Source of the DNA: Nocardioides antri
GTDB lineage: Bacteria; Actinomycetota; Actinomycetes; Propionibacteriales; Nocardioidaceae
Direction of reading: 5' to 3'
Length of the DNA: 64,000 nt
Assembly (NCBI RefSeq): GCF_008373765.1
Contig: NZ_VUJW01000003.1
Location: 62,001 to 126,000 of the forward strand
Within the stretch, counting starts at the first letter, position 1. Each line of letters opens with the position of its first letter. Position numbers and translations under genes: made by a program. The notes beneath the pieces are model-generated. The model saw nothing but the letters and a program-made list of their open reading frames with translations. It was not told where the DNA came from and did no database searches. Positions 1 to 8,736 of the stretch are shown here, piece after piece.

Positions 1-564
1 GCGCCCGACGAGCGCGCCGCCGTCGCTGCCGTGGATGCCGTACGACGAGTAGCCGAGCCGACGCATGAGCTGGTCGTACGCCCTCGCCACCCGCGCCATC
101 GTCCAGCCGGTGTCGACGACCGGGGTCGACCAGCCGAAGCCAGGCATCGAGGGGACGACCACGTGGAAGGCGTCCGCGGCGCTCCCGCCGTGGGCCTCGG
201 GGTTCACGAGCGGGTCGATCATGTCGAGGAAGTCGAGCAGCGAGCCCGGGTAGGTGTGGGCCAGCAGCAGCGGGGTCGCGTCCTCGACCTGCGACCGGAC
301 GTGGAGGAAGTGGATCCGCTGGCCGTCGACCTCAGTCAGGAAGCCCGGGTACTCGTTGACCCGCGCCTCGACCGCGCGCCAGTCGAAGGTCTTCCACTGC
401 TCGACCATCCCGCGCAGGTAGGACTCCGGGGTGCCGTAGTCCCACGTGTCGCCCGGCACCGCCGGGGCGAACCGGGTGCGCTCGAGCCGCGCCTGCAGGT
501 CGTCCAGGTCGGCCTGCGGGACGTCGATGACGAACGGGGTGATCTGCTCGGTCTGCTGGGTCAT
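1..564 (-). CDS. Epoxide hydrolase-family alpha/beta hydrolase, cut by left edge
   Basis: The first 188 codons are visible and the gene runs off the window. The N-terminal part resembles the EHN domain of microsomal-type epoxide hydrolases (a YLRGMVEQW...FDWR stretch near residues 50-65). A YPGS oxyanion-hole-type motif follows, and a GSDGG nucleophile elbow sits just before the edge, so Asp181 is the likely nucleophile. Such enzymes open epoxides with water; the substrate cannot be told. The start is ATG at 564 with an AAAGG Shine-Dalgarno about 8 bases upstream. It stands opposite a WYL regulator, which may control it. The catalytic Asp/Glu and His lie outside the window, so activity is unverified. 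Confidence 0.85.
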   Translation of the reverse strand, partial: MTQQTEQITPFVIDVPQADLDDLQARLERTRFAPAVPGDTWDYGTPESYLRGMVEQWKTFDWRAVEARVNEYPGFLTEVDGQRIHFLHVRSQVEDATPLLLAHTYPGSLLDFLDMIDPLVNPEAHGGSAADAFHVVVPSMPGFGWSTPVVDTGWTMARVARAYDQLMRRLGYSSYGIHGSDGGALVGR

Positions 565-617
565 GGGGTCTTGCCTTTCGGTTGTTCCCTGGTTGATGAG
601 GACGAAGCTACGGCGCA

Positions 618-645
618 TTGCGGAACGGTTGGTTCCTGATAAAAC
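618..645 (+). promoter_or_regulatory. Promoter and inverted-repeat operator of the WYL regulator gene
   Basis: A -35-like TTGCGG (618-623) and a -10-like TAAAAC (640-645) are separated by 16 bases. The GTG start at 652 follows after 6 bases, so the mRNA is probably leaderless. Between the boxes lies an inverted repeat, GGAAC-N5-GTTCC (622-636), placed where a repressor would block polymerase. Autoregulation by the adjacent WYL protein and control of the divergent hydrolase are inferred. Confidence 0.5.
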
Positions 646-651
646 TGGTCC

Positions 652-1620
652 GTGAAGAAAACTTCCGGACGCGTCCTCGAGCTGCTCGGCCTGATGCAGG
701 CCCGGGTCGACTGGACGGGCCCCGAGCTCGCCGAGCGGCTCGGCGTCACCGACCGGACGGTCCGCAACGACATCGCCCGGCTCCGCGAGCTCGGCTACCC
801 GGTGGTCGCCACCCGCGGTCGCGAAGGTCACTACCGGCTCGGCGTCGGCGCCAAGCTGCCGCCGCTGCTGCTCGACGACGAGGAAGCGGTCGCCGTCGCG
901 GTCGGCCTGCGCACGGTCACCGGCGTCGCCGGGTTCGAGGAGAGTGGCGGCCGCGCGCTGGCCAAGCTCGAGCACGTCCTCCCCGACCGGCTGCGCCGCC
1001 AGCTCGTCGCCCTGCGCGACGCGACCACCGCGGGCCCGGTCAACACCGCCTCCAACGTCGAGGACCCGGAGGTCGACCCCGCCGCGCTCACCGAGATCGC
1101 TGCGGCGATCCGCGACCGCCGCGGCCTGCGCGCCTTCTACCGCGACGGTGAGCGGGTCGAGCTCGAGCCCTACCGCCTGGTCGCCTGGCAGCGGCGGTGG
1201 TACGTCGTCGGCCGCGACCCGGCATCCGCCGCGTGGGCGCCGTACCGGGTGGACTGGCTGACGCTGCGCACGCCCGGGGGCCGGAGCTTCACCCCGGTCC
1301 CCTTCCCGGGCGACATGACCGAGTTCGTCGTTCGCGAGGTCGCCCGAACGGGCTGGGCCGTGCACGCGCGGATCGTCGTCGACGCGCCGGCCGACGAGGT
1401 GCTCGCGCGGATCAACCCGGCGGTGGGAACCGTCGAGCCGCTTCCCGACGGGCGCAGCGTCCTCGTCACCGGCGGCGACAGCCTCGAGGTCGTGGCGGTA
1501 TGGATCGGCATGCTCGGCATCGACTTCACCGTGGAGTCGCCGGCAGCGCTCGTCGACCATCTCCAGGTGCTGGCCACCCGGTACGCCGGGGCGGTCGCCG
1601 GCTCCGCAGCGAGCTCCTGA
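652..1620 (+). CDS. WYL-domain transcriptional regulator (DeoR/YafY type)
   Basis: A 322-residue regulator. Residues 1-60 form a helix-turn-helix of the type LAERLGVTDRTVRNDIARLRELG, used to bind DNA. The middle carries the WYL ligand-binding domain (EPYRLVAWQRRWYVVG near residue 165), and the C-terminal part matches the WCX extension. WYL proteins sense small ligands or nucleic acids, but the ligand here is unknown. The start is GTG at 652, with no Shine-Dalgarno and a -10 box 6 bases upstream. It is divergent from the epoxide hydrolase, a classic regulator-target layout. The paralog at 39787-40749 shares the architecture. Confidence 0.9.
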   Translation: MKKTSGRVLELLGLMQARVDWTGPELAERLGVTDRTVRNDIARLRELGYPVVATRGREGHYRLGVGAKLPPLLLDDEEAVAVAVGLRTVTGVAGFEESGGRALAKLEHVLPDRLRRQLVALRDATTAGPVNTASNVEDPEVDPAALTEIAAAIRDRRGLRAFYRDGERVELEPYRLVAWQRRWYVVGRDPASAAWAPYRVDWLTLRTPGGRSFTPVPFPGDMTEFVVREVARTGWAVHARIVVDAPADEVLARINPAVGTVEPLPDGRSVLVTGGDSLEVVAVWIGMLGIDFTVESPAALVDHLQVLATRYAGAVAGSAASS

Positions 1621-1664
1621 CCGCTCGGTCAGTAACCGGCGTGCGGGGCGTCGGTGCCGCCGCA

Positions 1665-1670
1665 TAGGGT
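1665..1670 (+). promoter_or_regulatory. -10 box of leaderless DUF885 gene
   Basis: TAGGGT lies 7 bases before the ATG at 1678, so transcription would start at the start codon. It supports that ATG over an in-frame upstream start at 1654. Confidence 0.5.
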
Positions 1671-1677
1671 CGCGCCC

Positions 1678-3348
1678 ATGACCCGACCTGTCGATGCCCG
1701 GACCGACCAGTACGTCGAGGACGTCGTCGCCCTCGACCCGCTCACCGCGACCTTCGCAGGGATCGCCGGCCACGACGACCGGCTGCCGGACCTCTCCCCC
1801 GCGGGCTTCGACGCCCGGGAGGAGCTGGACCGCCGGACGCTGGCCGAGGTCCGGGCGATCGAGCCCACCGACGAGCGCGAGCGGGTCGCCAAGGATGCCT
1901 TCCTCGAGCGGGTGGGCCTCACCGTCGAGAAGGCCGAGGCAGGGTTCGAGCGCTCCGCGTTCTCGGTCATCAGCAGCGGCGTCCACGCCGTGCGCGAGGT
2001 CTTCGACCTGATGCCGACCGAGACCACGGAGGACTGGCAGACGATCGGCGACCGGCTCGCGGCCGTGCCCGACGCCCTGGCGGGCTACCGCGAGACGCTG
2101 TCCGCCGAGGCCGCCGCCGGGCGCTTGTCCGCGCGCCGGCAGTACGCCGAGGTGGCGAGCCAGATCCGTGGCTGGACCGGTCAGGAGGGCGCCAGCGGCG
2201 ACTACTTCGGCAACCTCGTCGCCGATGCTCCGGCAGCGCTGCGCGACCGGCTGGCCGAGGTCGCGGCGGCGGCCTCGGCGTCGTACGCCGACTTCGGGCA
2301 GTTCATCACCACCGACCTCGCGCCGCGCGGGCGCGACCGCGACGGGGTCGGCCGCGACCGCTACGCGCTCGAGTCGCGCTACTTCCTGGGCGCCGAGGTC
2401 GACCTCGAGGAGACCTACCGCTGGGGCTGGGAGGAGCTCAAGCGGATCGAGGACGACATGGCCGCCACCGCCCGGCGGATCGTCGGCGGCGGCACGGTCG
2501 ACGACGCGGTCAAGGCGCTCGACGCCGACCCTGCCCGCGACTGCGGCAGTCGCGAGGCGTTCGAGGCGTGGATGCAGGAGAAGGCCGACACGATCCTGGC
2601 CAGCTTCGACGGCGTGCACTTCGACATCGCCGAGCCGATCCGCACGATCCAGTGCAAGGTGGCGCCGATCAACGACGGCGGCGCGTGGTACACCCCGCCC
2701 TCCGAGGACTTCTCCCGCCCCGGCACCATGTGGTTCTCGTTCACCGACGACCACGAGCTCTTCTCGACCTGGCGGGAGACGACCACTGTCTTCCACGAGG
2801 GCGTGCCCGGCCACCACCTCCAGTGCGCCCAGGTGGTCCACCGCGCCGACCTGCTCAATCGCTGGCAGCGGCTCCTGTGCTGGATCAGCGGCCACGGCGA
2901 GGGCTGGGCGCTCTACTCCGAGCGGCTGATGGACGAGCTGGGCTACTTCGAGGACGCCGGTGACCGGCTCGGCTTCCTCGACATGCAGGGCTTCCGCGCG
3001 GCCCGGGTGATTGTCGACATCGGCGTCCACCTCGGGCTCACCGTGCCCACCGACAACCCGTTCGGGTGGCGTCCCGGCGAGGTGTGGGACGGCGACCTGG
3101 TGCTCGAGTTCATGCGCCGCCACTCGCGGATGGAGGACGGTCAGCTCGGCTTCGAGGTCAACCGCTACCTCGGCTGGCCGGGGCAGGCGCCGTCCTACAA
3201 GGTCGGGGAGCGGATCTGGCTGCAGGCGCGCGACGAGCTCAAGGCCCGCAAGGGCACCGGGTTCGACCTCAAGGAGTTCCACACCGCCGCGCTCGACCTC
3301 GGGTCGATCGGGCTGGACCCGCTGAAGGCGGCGCTGGCCCGGCTGTGA
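1678..3348 (+). CDS. DUF885 family protein (putative zinc metallopeptidase-like)
   Basis: A 556-residue protein of the DUF885 family. Its hallmark is the HEGVPGHHLQ segment (about residues 371-380), which resembles a zinc-binding motif. It is followed by a region rich in WxxGHGEGWALYSE, also typical of the family. No signal peptide is visible, so it is probably cytoplasmic. Members are annotated as uncharacterised or as carboxypeptidase-like, and the reaction is not established. The start ATG at 1678 is chosen from the -10 box and the lack of homology further upstream. The stop overlaps the next gene's GTG by 4 bases, so the two are translationally coupled. Confidence 0.85.
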   Translation: MTRPVDARTDQYVEDVVALDPLTATFAGIAGHDDRLPDLSPAGFDAREELDRRTLAEVRAIEPTDERERVAKDAFLERVGLTVEKAEAGFERSAFSVISSGVHAVREVFDLMPTETTEDWQTIGDRLAAVPDALAGYRETLSAEAAAGRLSARRQYAEVASQIRGWTGQEGASGDYFGNLVADAPAALRDRLAEVAAAASASYADFGQFITTDLAPRGRDRDGVGRDRYALESRYFLGAEVDLEETYRWGWEELKRIEDDMAATARRIVGGGTVDDAVKALDADPARDCGSREAFEAWMQEKADTILASFDGVHFDIAEPIRTIQCKVAPINDGGAWYTPPSEDFSRPGTMWFSFTDDHELFSTWRETTTVFHEGVPGHHLQCAQVVHRADLLNRWQRLLCWISGHGEGWALYSERLMDELGYFEDAGDRLGFLDMQGFRAARVIVDIGVHLGLTVPTDNPFGWRPGEVWDGDLVLEFMRRHSRMEDGQLGFEVNRYLGWPGQAPSYKVGERIWLQARDELKARKGTGFDLKEFHTAALDLGSIGLDPLKAALARL

Positions 3349-4448
3349 TCGCGCTCGACCGCGAGCAGGCGCGGCGGATCGCGGTCCGTGCGCAGCTGCT
3401 CGACGCCTGCCGGCCGGACTCGCTGGTGGCCATGGTCGACCACCTCACCCTGCTCCAGATCGACCCGACGGCGGCGATCGCGCCCAACGTCGACCTGGTG
3501 TCGTGGTCGCGGCTCGGCGACGGCTACGACCACTCCGACCTGCGGTTCGCGCTCGAGGAGGAGCGCTCGCTCGTCGAGCACTCGTCCTACATCCGCCCCA
3601 TGGACGACATCGGCCTGATCCTCGCGACCGCTCGCGACCGGCTCCACCCGTCCGCGCTGGAGTGGATCGACGCCAACGCGGGGTTCCGCGCCGACGTCCT
3701 CGGCCTCCTGGCCGCCGAGGGCCCGCTCACCGCGGCCGAGGTGCCCGACACGTCGCAGGTGCCGTGGCAGTCGTCGGGCTGGACCAACGACAAGAACGTC
3801 GACCGGATGCTCGAGCTGCTCTGCCGCACCGGCGAGGTCGCGATCAGCGGGCGGCGCGGCAAGTTCCGCACCTGGGACGTCCCCGACCGGGTCTACCCGG
3901 CCGACCTCGAGATCCCGTCGTACGACGACGCCCGGGCAGTCCTCGACGCCCGGCGACTGACGTCGCTCGGGATCGCGCGGCCCACCTCCAAGCCGCAGGG
4001 AGAGGAGATCGGCGCGGCAGGGCTCGGCGAGCCGTGCGTGGTGGAGGGCACCGACGGCGAGTGGCGGGTCGACCCGGACGCGCTGGCGGCGGCCGAACAG
4101 CCGTTCGAGCCGCGGACGGCTCTGCTGTCGCCGTTCGACCGGCTCGTCTACGACCGCGAACGAGCGCTCGAGCTGTTCGACTTCGACTACGTCCTGGAGA
4201 TGTACAAGCCGGCCGCCAAGCGACGATGGGGCTACTTCGCGCTCCCGATCCTCCACGGCGACCGGCTGGTGGGGAAGCTGGACGCGAAGGTCGACCGGAA
4301 GGCCCGACTGCTGCGGGTGTTCGCCGTCCACGAGGACTTCCCGTGGGACCCGGCGATCGGTGACGCCGTCGACGCCGAGATCGGCGCCCTGGCCGAGTGG
4401 CTCGGGGTCGTCATTGCCGGCGAGGGCTATGGGTCACTCTGGCAATGA
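3345..4448 (+). CDS. Winged-helix DNA-binding protein, AlkZ/YcaQ-like DNA glycosylase family
   Basis: A 367-residue protein of the HTH_42 family (AlkZ, YcaQ). Known members are DNA glycosylases that unhook alkylated bases or interstrand crosslinks. The N-terminal helical part carries a Q-I-D triad at residues 38-40, which matches the Q-x-D catalytic motif known for YcaQ types. The C-terminal part has the typical SPFDRLVYDRERALELFDFDY segment (positions 4129-4188). The start GTG at 3345 forms a GTGA overlap with the DUF885 stop. Family membership is well supported; crosslink repair is inferred from the motif alone. Confidence 0.8.
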   Translation: MIALDREQARRIAVRAQLLDACRPDSLVAMVDHLTLLQIDPTAAIAPNVDLVSWSRLGDGYDHSDLRFALEEERSLVEHSSYIRPMDDIGLILATARDRLHPSALEWIDANAGFRADVLGLLAAEGPLTAAEVPDTSQVPWQSSGWTNDKNVDRMLELLCRTGEVAISGRRGKFRTWDVPDRVYPADLEIPSYDDARAVLDARRLTSLGIARPTSKPQGEEIGAAGLGEPCVVEGTDGEWRVDPDALAAAEQPFEPRTALLSPFDRLVYDRERALELFDFDYVLEMYKPAAKRRWGYFALPILHGDRLVGKLDAKVDRKARLLRVFAVHEDFPWDPAIGDAVDAEIGALAEWLGVVIAGEGYGSLWQ

Positions 4449-4458
4449 CGACCGCGCG

Positions 4459-4464
4459 TAAGGT
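4459..4464 (+). promoter_or_regulatory. -10 box of leaderless maf gene
   Basis: TAAGGT lies 6 bases before the GTG at 4471, a leaderless arrangement. Maf therefore probably has its own promoter and is not only read from the upstream pair. Confidence 0.45.
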
Positions 4465-4470
4465 GCCGAC

Positions 4471-5076
4471 GTGCCGACCTTCGTGCTCGCCTCCGCCTCT
4501 CCCGCACGGCTCACCACTCTCCGCAACGCCGGGCTCGACCCTACGGTCGTCGTGTCCGGCGTCGACGAGTCCCAGGCCGACGGGCTGCCGCCGTTCGAGA
4601 TGGCGCTGCAGCTGGCCGAGCTCAAGTGCGCGGCCGTCGTCGACCGCGACGGCATCCCGGACGACGCGCTCGTGCTCGGCTGCGACTCGGTGCTCGAGCT
4701 CGACGGCGAAGCGTTCGGGAAGCCGGCCGACGCGGCCGACGCCCTACGTCGCTGGCAGGCGATGCGCGGCCGCTCCGGCGTGCTCTACACCGGGCACTGC
4801 CTGCGCGACACCGCCACCGGGCAGGTCGCCGCCGCGACCGCGTCGACCGCCGTCTTCTTCGCCGAGGTGACCGACGAGGAGATCGAGGCGTACGTCGCCA
4901 CGGGCGAGCCGCTCCACGTGGCCGGTGCGTTCACCGTGGACGGGCTGGGCGGGGCGTTCGTCACCGGCATCGACGGCGACCACCACAACGTGGTCGGCGT
5001 CAGCCTGCCGCTGCTCCGTGACCTGGTCCTCGAGCTCGGCCACTCCTGGACCGACCTCTGGTCACTCGACCGGTAG
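4471..5076 (+). CDS. maf: Maf-type nucleoside triphosphate pyrophosphatase
   Basis: A 201-residue Maf protein. This family hydrolyses non-canonical or canonical dTTP/UTP to monophosphates and is linked to septum control and nucleotide-pool cleaning. It opens with the ASASPARL motif (SxSPRR in the family, with one Arg replaced by Ala). A GVDES segment, GCDSVLELDG with its metal-binding Asp, and a GAFTVDGLGGAFV signature near the C-terminus follow. The length is normal. The start is GTG at 4471. It is convergent with the acyl-CoA dehydrogenase gene, and the 3' ends overlap by 15 bases. Confidence 0.92.
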   Translation: MPTFVLASASPARLTTLRNAGLDPTVVVSGVDESQADGLPPFEMALQLAELKCAAVVDRDGIPDDALVLGCDSVLELDGEAFGKPADAADALRRWQAMRGRSGVLYTGHCLRDTATGQVAAATASTAVFFAEVTDEEIEAYVATGEPLHVAGAFTVDGLGGAFVTGIDGDHHNVVGVSLPLLRDLVLELGHSWTDLWSLDR

Positions 5077-6261
5077 GCCCAGTCCCCGGGCGATGAGCAT
5101 CCGCTGCACCTCGGAGGTGCCCTCGCCGATCTCGAGGATCTTGGCGTCGCGGTAGAACCGGGCGACGGCGTACTCCTCCATGAAGCCGTAGCCGCCGAAC
5201 ACCTGGGTGGCGATCCGGGTGGCGGTGACGGCCGACTCGGAGGAGTAGAGCTTGGCGATCGACGCCGCGTGCTTGAAGTCCTTCATGCTCGGCCCGCCGG
5301 GGGTGCCCATGGCGTCCTTCATCGCCGCTGCCTTGTAGGTGAGCAGCCGGGACGCGTGCAGCATCACCTCGAGGTCGGCGATCTGGAAGGCCACGCCCTG
5401 CTTGCGGCCGATCGGGCCGCCGAAGGTCTGGCGCTCGCCGGCGTACTCGACGCACAGGTCGACGCAGGCCTGGATCAGCCCGACGGCCAGCGCCGCGATC
5501 GCGACCCGGCCGTCGTCGAGGATCGCGAGGAACTGGGCATAGCCGCGGCCGCGCTCGCCGAGCAGGTGGTCGGCCGGCACCCGGCAGTCCTCGAAGGTCA
5601 GCGGGTGGGTGTCCGAGATGTGCCAGCCGAGCTTGTCGTAGGCAGGCTCGGCGGTGAAGCCGGGAGTCCCGGCGGGCACCAGGATCGCCGAGATCTCGGG
5701 GCTCCCGTCCTCGCGCGTGCCGGTGCGGGCGGTGACGGTCACCACGGACGTCAGCGACGAGCCGGAGTTGGTGATGAACTGCTTGCTGCCGTTGACGACC
5801 CACTCGTCGTCGTCGAGCACCGCCTTCGTGCGGGTCGCTCCGGCGTCGGAGCCGGCTCCCGGCTCGGTCAGGCCGAAAGCCGCGAGCCGGCGGCCGGCGA
5901 CCAGGTCGGGCAGCCAGTTCTGCCTCTGCTCGTCCGTGCCGTAGGTCAGGATCGGGTTGATGCCGAGGCCGACGCCGGCCTCGAGGGTGATGCCCATCGA
6001 CTGGTCCACCCGCCCGAGCTCCTCGATGGCGAGGCAGAGGGAGGTGAACGGCCCGTCCTCGGGCGCGAGCCCGGCGCCGCCGTACTCCTCCGGCGCGACC
6101 AGGCCGAAGAGGCCGAGGTCGCCCATCTGCTGCACCACCTCGGTCGGGAAGTGGTGTTCCTTGTCCCACTTCGCGACGTGGGGCGCGATGGCCGTGTCCG
6201 CGAAGTCGCGGACGGTACGGCGGAACTCCTCGTGCTCGCGGGACAGCTCGAACGACGTCAT
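5062..6261 (-). CDS. Acyl-CoA dehydrogenase
   Basis: A 399-residue FAD flavoenzyme that introduces the alpha-beta double bond into acyl-CoA thioesters. The visible family signs are the AFGLTEPGAGSDA flavin/substrate motif, the middle beta domain, RQTFGGPIGRKQG, the FGGYGFMEEY segment and the C-terminal DAKILEIGEGTSEVQR with the usual catalytic-Glu region. Substrate range is not clear; short- or branched-chain acyl-CoA is likely, given the divergent acyl-CoA carboxylase subunit. The ATG at 6261 is preferred over the ATG at 6270 because a TACGAT -10 box sits 7 bases upstream. A perfect-arm dyad covers the -35 region. Confidence 0.92.
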   Translation of the reverse strand: MTSFELSREHEEFRRTVRDFADTAIAPHVAKWDKEHHFPTEVVQQMGDLGLFGLVAPEEYGGAGLAPEDGPFTSLCLAIEELGRVDQSMGITLEAGVGLGINPILTYGTDEQRQNWLPDLVAGRRLAAFGLTEPGAGSDAGATRTKAVLDDDEWVVNGSKQFITNSGSSLTSVVTVTARTGTREDGSPEISAILVPAGTPGFTAEPAYDKLGWHISDTHPLTFEDCRVPADHLLGERGRGYAQFLAILDDGRVAIAALAVGLIQACVDLCVEYAGERQTFGGPIGRKQGVAFQIADLEVMLHASRLLTYKAAAMKDAMGTPGGPSMKDFKHAASIAKLYSSESAVTATRIATQVFGGYGFMEEYAVARFYRDAKILEIGEGTSEVQRMLIARGLGLPVE

Positions 6262-6268
6262 GTGTCGC

Positions 6269-6300
6269 ATCGTAACCCGCTTGGTTAATGATTGTTAACC
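6269..6300 (-). promoter_or_regulatory. Promoter and palindromic operator of the acyl-CoA dehydrogenase gene
   Basis: On the minus strand, TACGAT (6274-6269) lies 7 bases before the ATG. The dyad GGTTAA-N6-TTAACC (6283-6300) has perfect 6-bp arms and contains a -35-like TTAACA. It resembles TetR-family operators found upstream of acyl-CoA metabolism genes. No TetR gene is in the window, so the binding protein is unknown. Confidence 0.5.
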
Positions 6301-6365
6301 GCGACCTCGAGGTACGGCAACGCCCAGATCTGAACGCCCGGTGCGGACCACCCAGCGGGGCGCCC

Positions 6366-6396
6366 TAGACTGCCGGACGTTCCGAGACGACAGGAG
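6366..6396 (+). promoter_or_regulatory. Promoter and ribosome binding site of the acyl-CoA carboxylase gene
   Basis: A TAGACT -10 box (6366-6371) gives a leader of roughly 25 bases. AGGAG at 6392-6396 lies 7 bases before the GTG at 6404. The ribosome binding site decides the start, and an ATG at 6397 is out of frame. Confidence 0.5.
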
Positions 6397-6403
6397 ATGT
6401 CGG

Positions 6404-8215
6404 GTGCCCGAGACGACGCAGAGTTCCAGGCCGTTGCAGAAGGTCCTGATCGCCAACCGCGGTGAGATCGCGGTCCGGGTGATCCGTGCTTGCAAGGACG
6501 CGGGCATCGGATCGGTGGCGGTCTACGCCGAGCCGGACCGCGACGCCCTGTTCGTCCGGCTGGCCGACGAGGCCTACTCCCTCAACGGCGCGACGCCCGG
6601 TGACTCCTACCTGGTGATCGACAAGATCATCGCGGCGGCCAAGGAGTCGGGCGCGGACTCGGTCCACCCCGGCTACGGCTTCCTCGCCGAGAACGCCGAG
6701 TTCGCCCAGGCGGTCATCGACGCCGGGCTGATCTGGATCGGCCCCCCGCCGGCCGCGATCGAGGCCCTCGGCGACAAGGCCAAGGCCAAGCAGATCGCGC
6801 AGAAGGCCAACGCGCCGCTGGCCCCGGGTCTGAAGGACCCGGTCAAGGACGCCGACGAGATCGTCGCCTTCGCCAAGGAGAACGGCCTCCCGGTCGCCAT
6901 CAAGGCGGTCTTCGGTGGCGGCGGTCGTGGCCTCAAGGTCGCCCGCACCCTGGAGGAGATCCCCGAGCAGTTCGAGTCCGCGGTCCGTGAGGCCGTCGGC
7001 GCGTTCGGTCGTGGCGAGTGCCTGGTGGAGAAGTTCCTCGACCGGCCGCGCCACGTCGAGACCCAGTGCCTGGCCGACCAGCACGGCAACGTCGTGGTGG
7101 TCTCCACCCGCGACTGCTCGCTGCAGCGCCGCCACCAGAAGCTCGTCGAGGAGGCGCCCGCGCCGTTCCTGAGCGACGAGCAGGTCAAGAAGCTCTACGA
7201 GTCCTCCAAGGCCATCCTCCGCGAGGCGGGCTACGTCGGCGCCGGCACGTGTGAGTTCCTGGTGGCCGCCGACGGCACCATCTCCTTCCTCGAGGTCAAC
7301 ACCCGGCTCCAGGTCGAGCACTGCGTCTCCGAGGAGGTCACCGGGATCGACCTGGTCCGCGAGATGTTCCGCATCGCCGCGGGCGAGGAGCTCGGCTACG
7401 ACGACCCGGAGATCCGCGGCCACTCCATCGAGTACCGGATCAACGCCGAGGACGGCGGCCTCAACTTCATGCCCGCCCCCGGCACGCTGACGGAGTGGAG
7501 CCCGCCGCAGGGCCCCGGCATCCGCGTCGACGGGGGCTATGAGAAGGGCGAGACCATCCCGGGCTCGTTCGACTCCCTCATCGCCAAGCTGATCGTCACC
7601 GGCCGCGACCGCACCCAGGCGCTGGAGCGCTCGCGCCGTGCACTCGCGGAGTTCCGGGTCGACGGCATGCCGACCGTGATTCCGTTCCACCAGGCCGTGA
7701 TCACCGACCCGGCCTACGTCGGCGCCTCGAACCCCACCGGCGAGGGCGAGTTCACCGTCTACACGACCTGGATCGAGACCGACTTCGACAACCAGATCAC
7801 GCCCTACGGCGGCCCTGACGGCGCTGCCGGTGAGGCGTCTGAACCTGAGGAGCGGCAGAAGGTCGTCGTCGAGGTCGGCGGTCGCCGCCTCGAGGTCGTC
7901 ATCCCCGCCGGGCTCGGTGGCCTCGCAGCCGCCGGCGGTGGAGCTGGCGCGAAGAAGCCCAAGCGCGGCGGCGGCAAGAAGGCCGGCGCCGCTGCCAGCG
8001 GCGACTCCGTCACCAGCCCGATGCAGGGCACGGTCGTCAAGATCGCGGTCGAGGAGGGCCAGCAGGTTGCCGAGGGCGACGTCGTGGTCGTCATCGAGGC
8101 GATGAAGATGGAGCAGCCGCTCAAGGCCCACAAGTCCGGCACCGTGACCGGCCTCAAGGCCGAGGTCGGCGCCACCGTCGGCAACGGCGAGGTCATCTGC
8201 GAGCTCAAGGACTGA
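6404..8215 (+). CDS. Acetyl-/propionyl-CoA carboxylase alpha chain (biotin carboxylase plus biotin carrier)
   Basis: A 603-residue fusion of biotin carboxylase and biotin carboxyl carrier. The N-terminal half has [17 protein letters not shown], an ATP-grasp glycine loop [10 protein letters not shown], and [14 protein letters not shown]. The C-terminal 75 residues form the carrier domain with EAMKMEQP, where Lys568 takes biotin. An Ala/Gly/Lys-rich linker joins the two. The enzyme carboxylates biotin with bicarbonate and ATP, and a separate beta chain, not in this window, transfers the carboxylate to acetyl- or propionyl-CoA. Actinobacteria use it for malonyl- and methylmalonyl-CoA. It is divergent from the acyl-CoA dehydrogenase. 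Confidence 0.93.
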   Translation: MPETTQSSRPLQKVLIANRGEIAVRVIRACKDAGIGSVAVYAEPDRDALFVRLADEAYSLNGATPGDSYLVIDKIIAAAKESGADSVHPGYGFLAENAEFAQAVIDAGLIWIGPPPAAIEALGDKAKAKQIAQKANAPLAPGLKDPVKDADEIVAFAKENGLPVAIKAVFGGGGRGLKVARTLEEIPEQFESAVREAVGAFGRGECLVEKFLDRPRHVETQCLADQHGNVVVVSTRDCSLQRRHQKLVEEAPAPFLSDEQVKKLYESSKAILREAGYVGAGTCEFLVAADGTISFLEVNTRLQVEHCVSEEVTGIDLVREMFRIAAGEELGYDDPEIRGHSIEYRINAEDGGLNFMPAPGTLTEWSPPQGPGIRVDGGYEKGETIPGSFDSLIAKLIVTGRDRTQALERSRRALAEFRVDGMPTVIPFHQAVITDPAYVGASNPTGEGEFTVYTTWIETDFDNQITPYGGPDGAAGEASEPEERQKVVVEVGGRRLEVVIPAGLGGLAAAGGGAGAKKPKRGGGKKAGAAASGDSVTSPMQGTVVKIAVEEGQQVAEGDVVVVIEAMKMEQPLKAHKSGTVTGLKAEVGATVGNGEVICELKD

Positions 8216-8241
8216 GCACGCTCCTCTCACCGCAGCCCGCA

Positions 8242-8247
8242 TAGGGT
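8242..8247 (+). promoter_or_regulatory. -10 box of leaderless bPH gene pair
   Basis: TAGGGT lies 6 bases before the GTG at 8254, so the PH-domain pair is probably transcribed from a leaderless promoter of its own. Confidence 0.45.
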
Positions 8248-8253
8248 CGGGTC

Positions 8254-8736
8254 GTGACCGAGCTGCGGGACCCCGCTCACCGCGTCAGTCCGCGCGCGCG
8301 GACCCTGTGGCGCCTCCAGTCCGGCATCGGCGGCGCGGTCGTCGTCCTCGGCCTGGTGGTCGCGGCCGCGACCTGGCGTGAGTACGACGGCCGGTGGTGG
8401 GTCGTGCTGGTCGCGGCCGTGCTGGCAGCGGCGTACGCCGTCGTCGTACCCCAGTGGCGGTTCGCCGTGCACCGCTGGGAGATCACGGACACCGCCGTCT
8501 ACACCCAGCGCGGCTGGTGGGCGCGCGAGCGCCGGATCGCGCCGATGTCGCGCGTGCAGACCGTCGACCTCGCCGAGGGACCGCTGGACCGGCTGTTCGG
8601 GCTCACCACGCTGACCGTCACCACCGCCTCGGCCGCCGGGCCGCTCCGCGTCGAGGGCCTCGAGCGCGGCCTGGCGCTCCAGCTCTCCCAGCGCCTCACC
8701 CGCAACGCGGAGGACGCAGGGGGCGACGCCACGTGA
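8254..8736 (+). CDS. Bacterial PH-domain membrane protein, YdbS-like
   Basis: A 160-residue protein with two membrane helices (about residues 27-45 and 50-67) and then a bacterial PH domain (bPH_2) carrying the typical WEITDTAVYTQRGWW...RIAPMSRVQTVDL. YdbS-like proteins occur as partners of YdbT-like proteins and are implicated in envelope stress or membrane homeostasis. The biochemical role is unknown. The stop overlaps the next start by 4 bases, so it is the first gene of a coupled pair. Confidence 0.82.
   Translation: MTELRDPAHRVSPRARTLWRLQSGIGGAVVVLGLVVAAATWREYDGRWWVVLVAAVLAAAYAVVVPQWRFAVHRWEITDTAVYTQRGWWARERRIAPMSRVQTVDLAEGPLDRLFGLTTLTVTTASAAGPLRVEGLERGLALQLSQRLTRNAEDAGGDAT

Noticed and set aside
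6365-8242. A 625-codon antisense frame over the carboxylase alpha chain
   Set aside because: Leu/Val/Asp-rich shadow translation of the real gene on the other strand.
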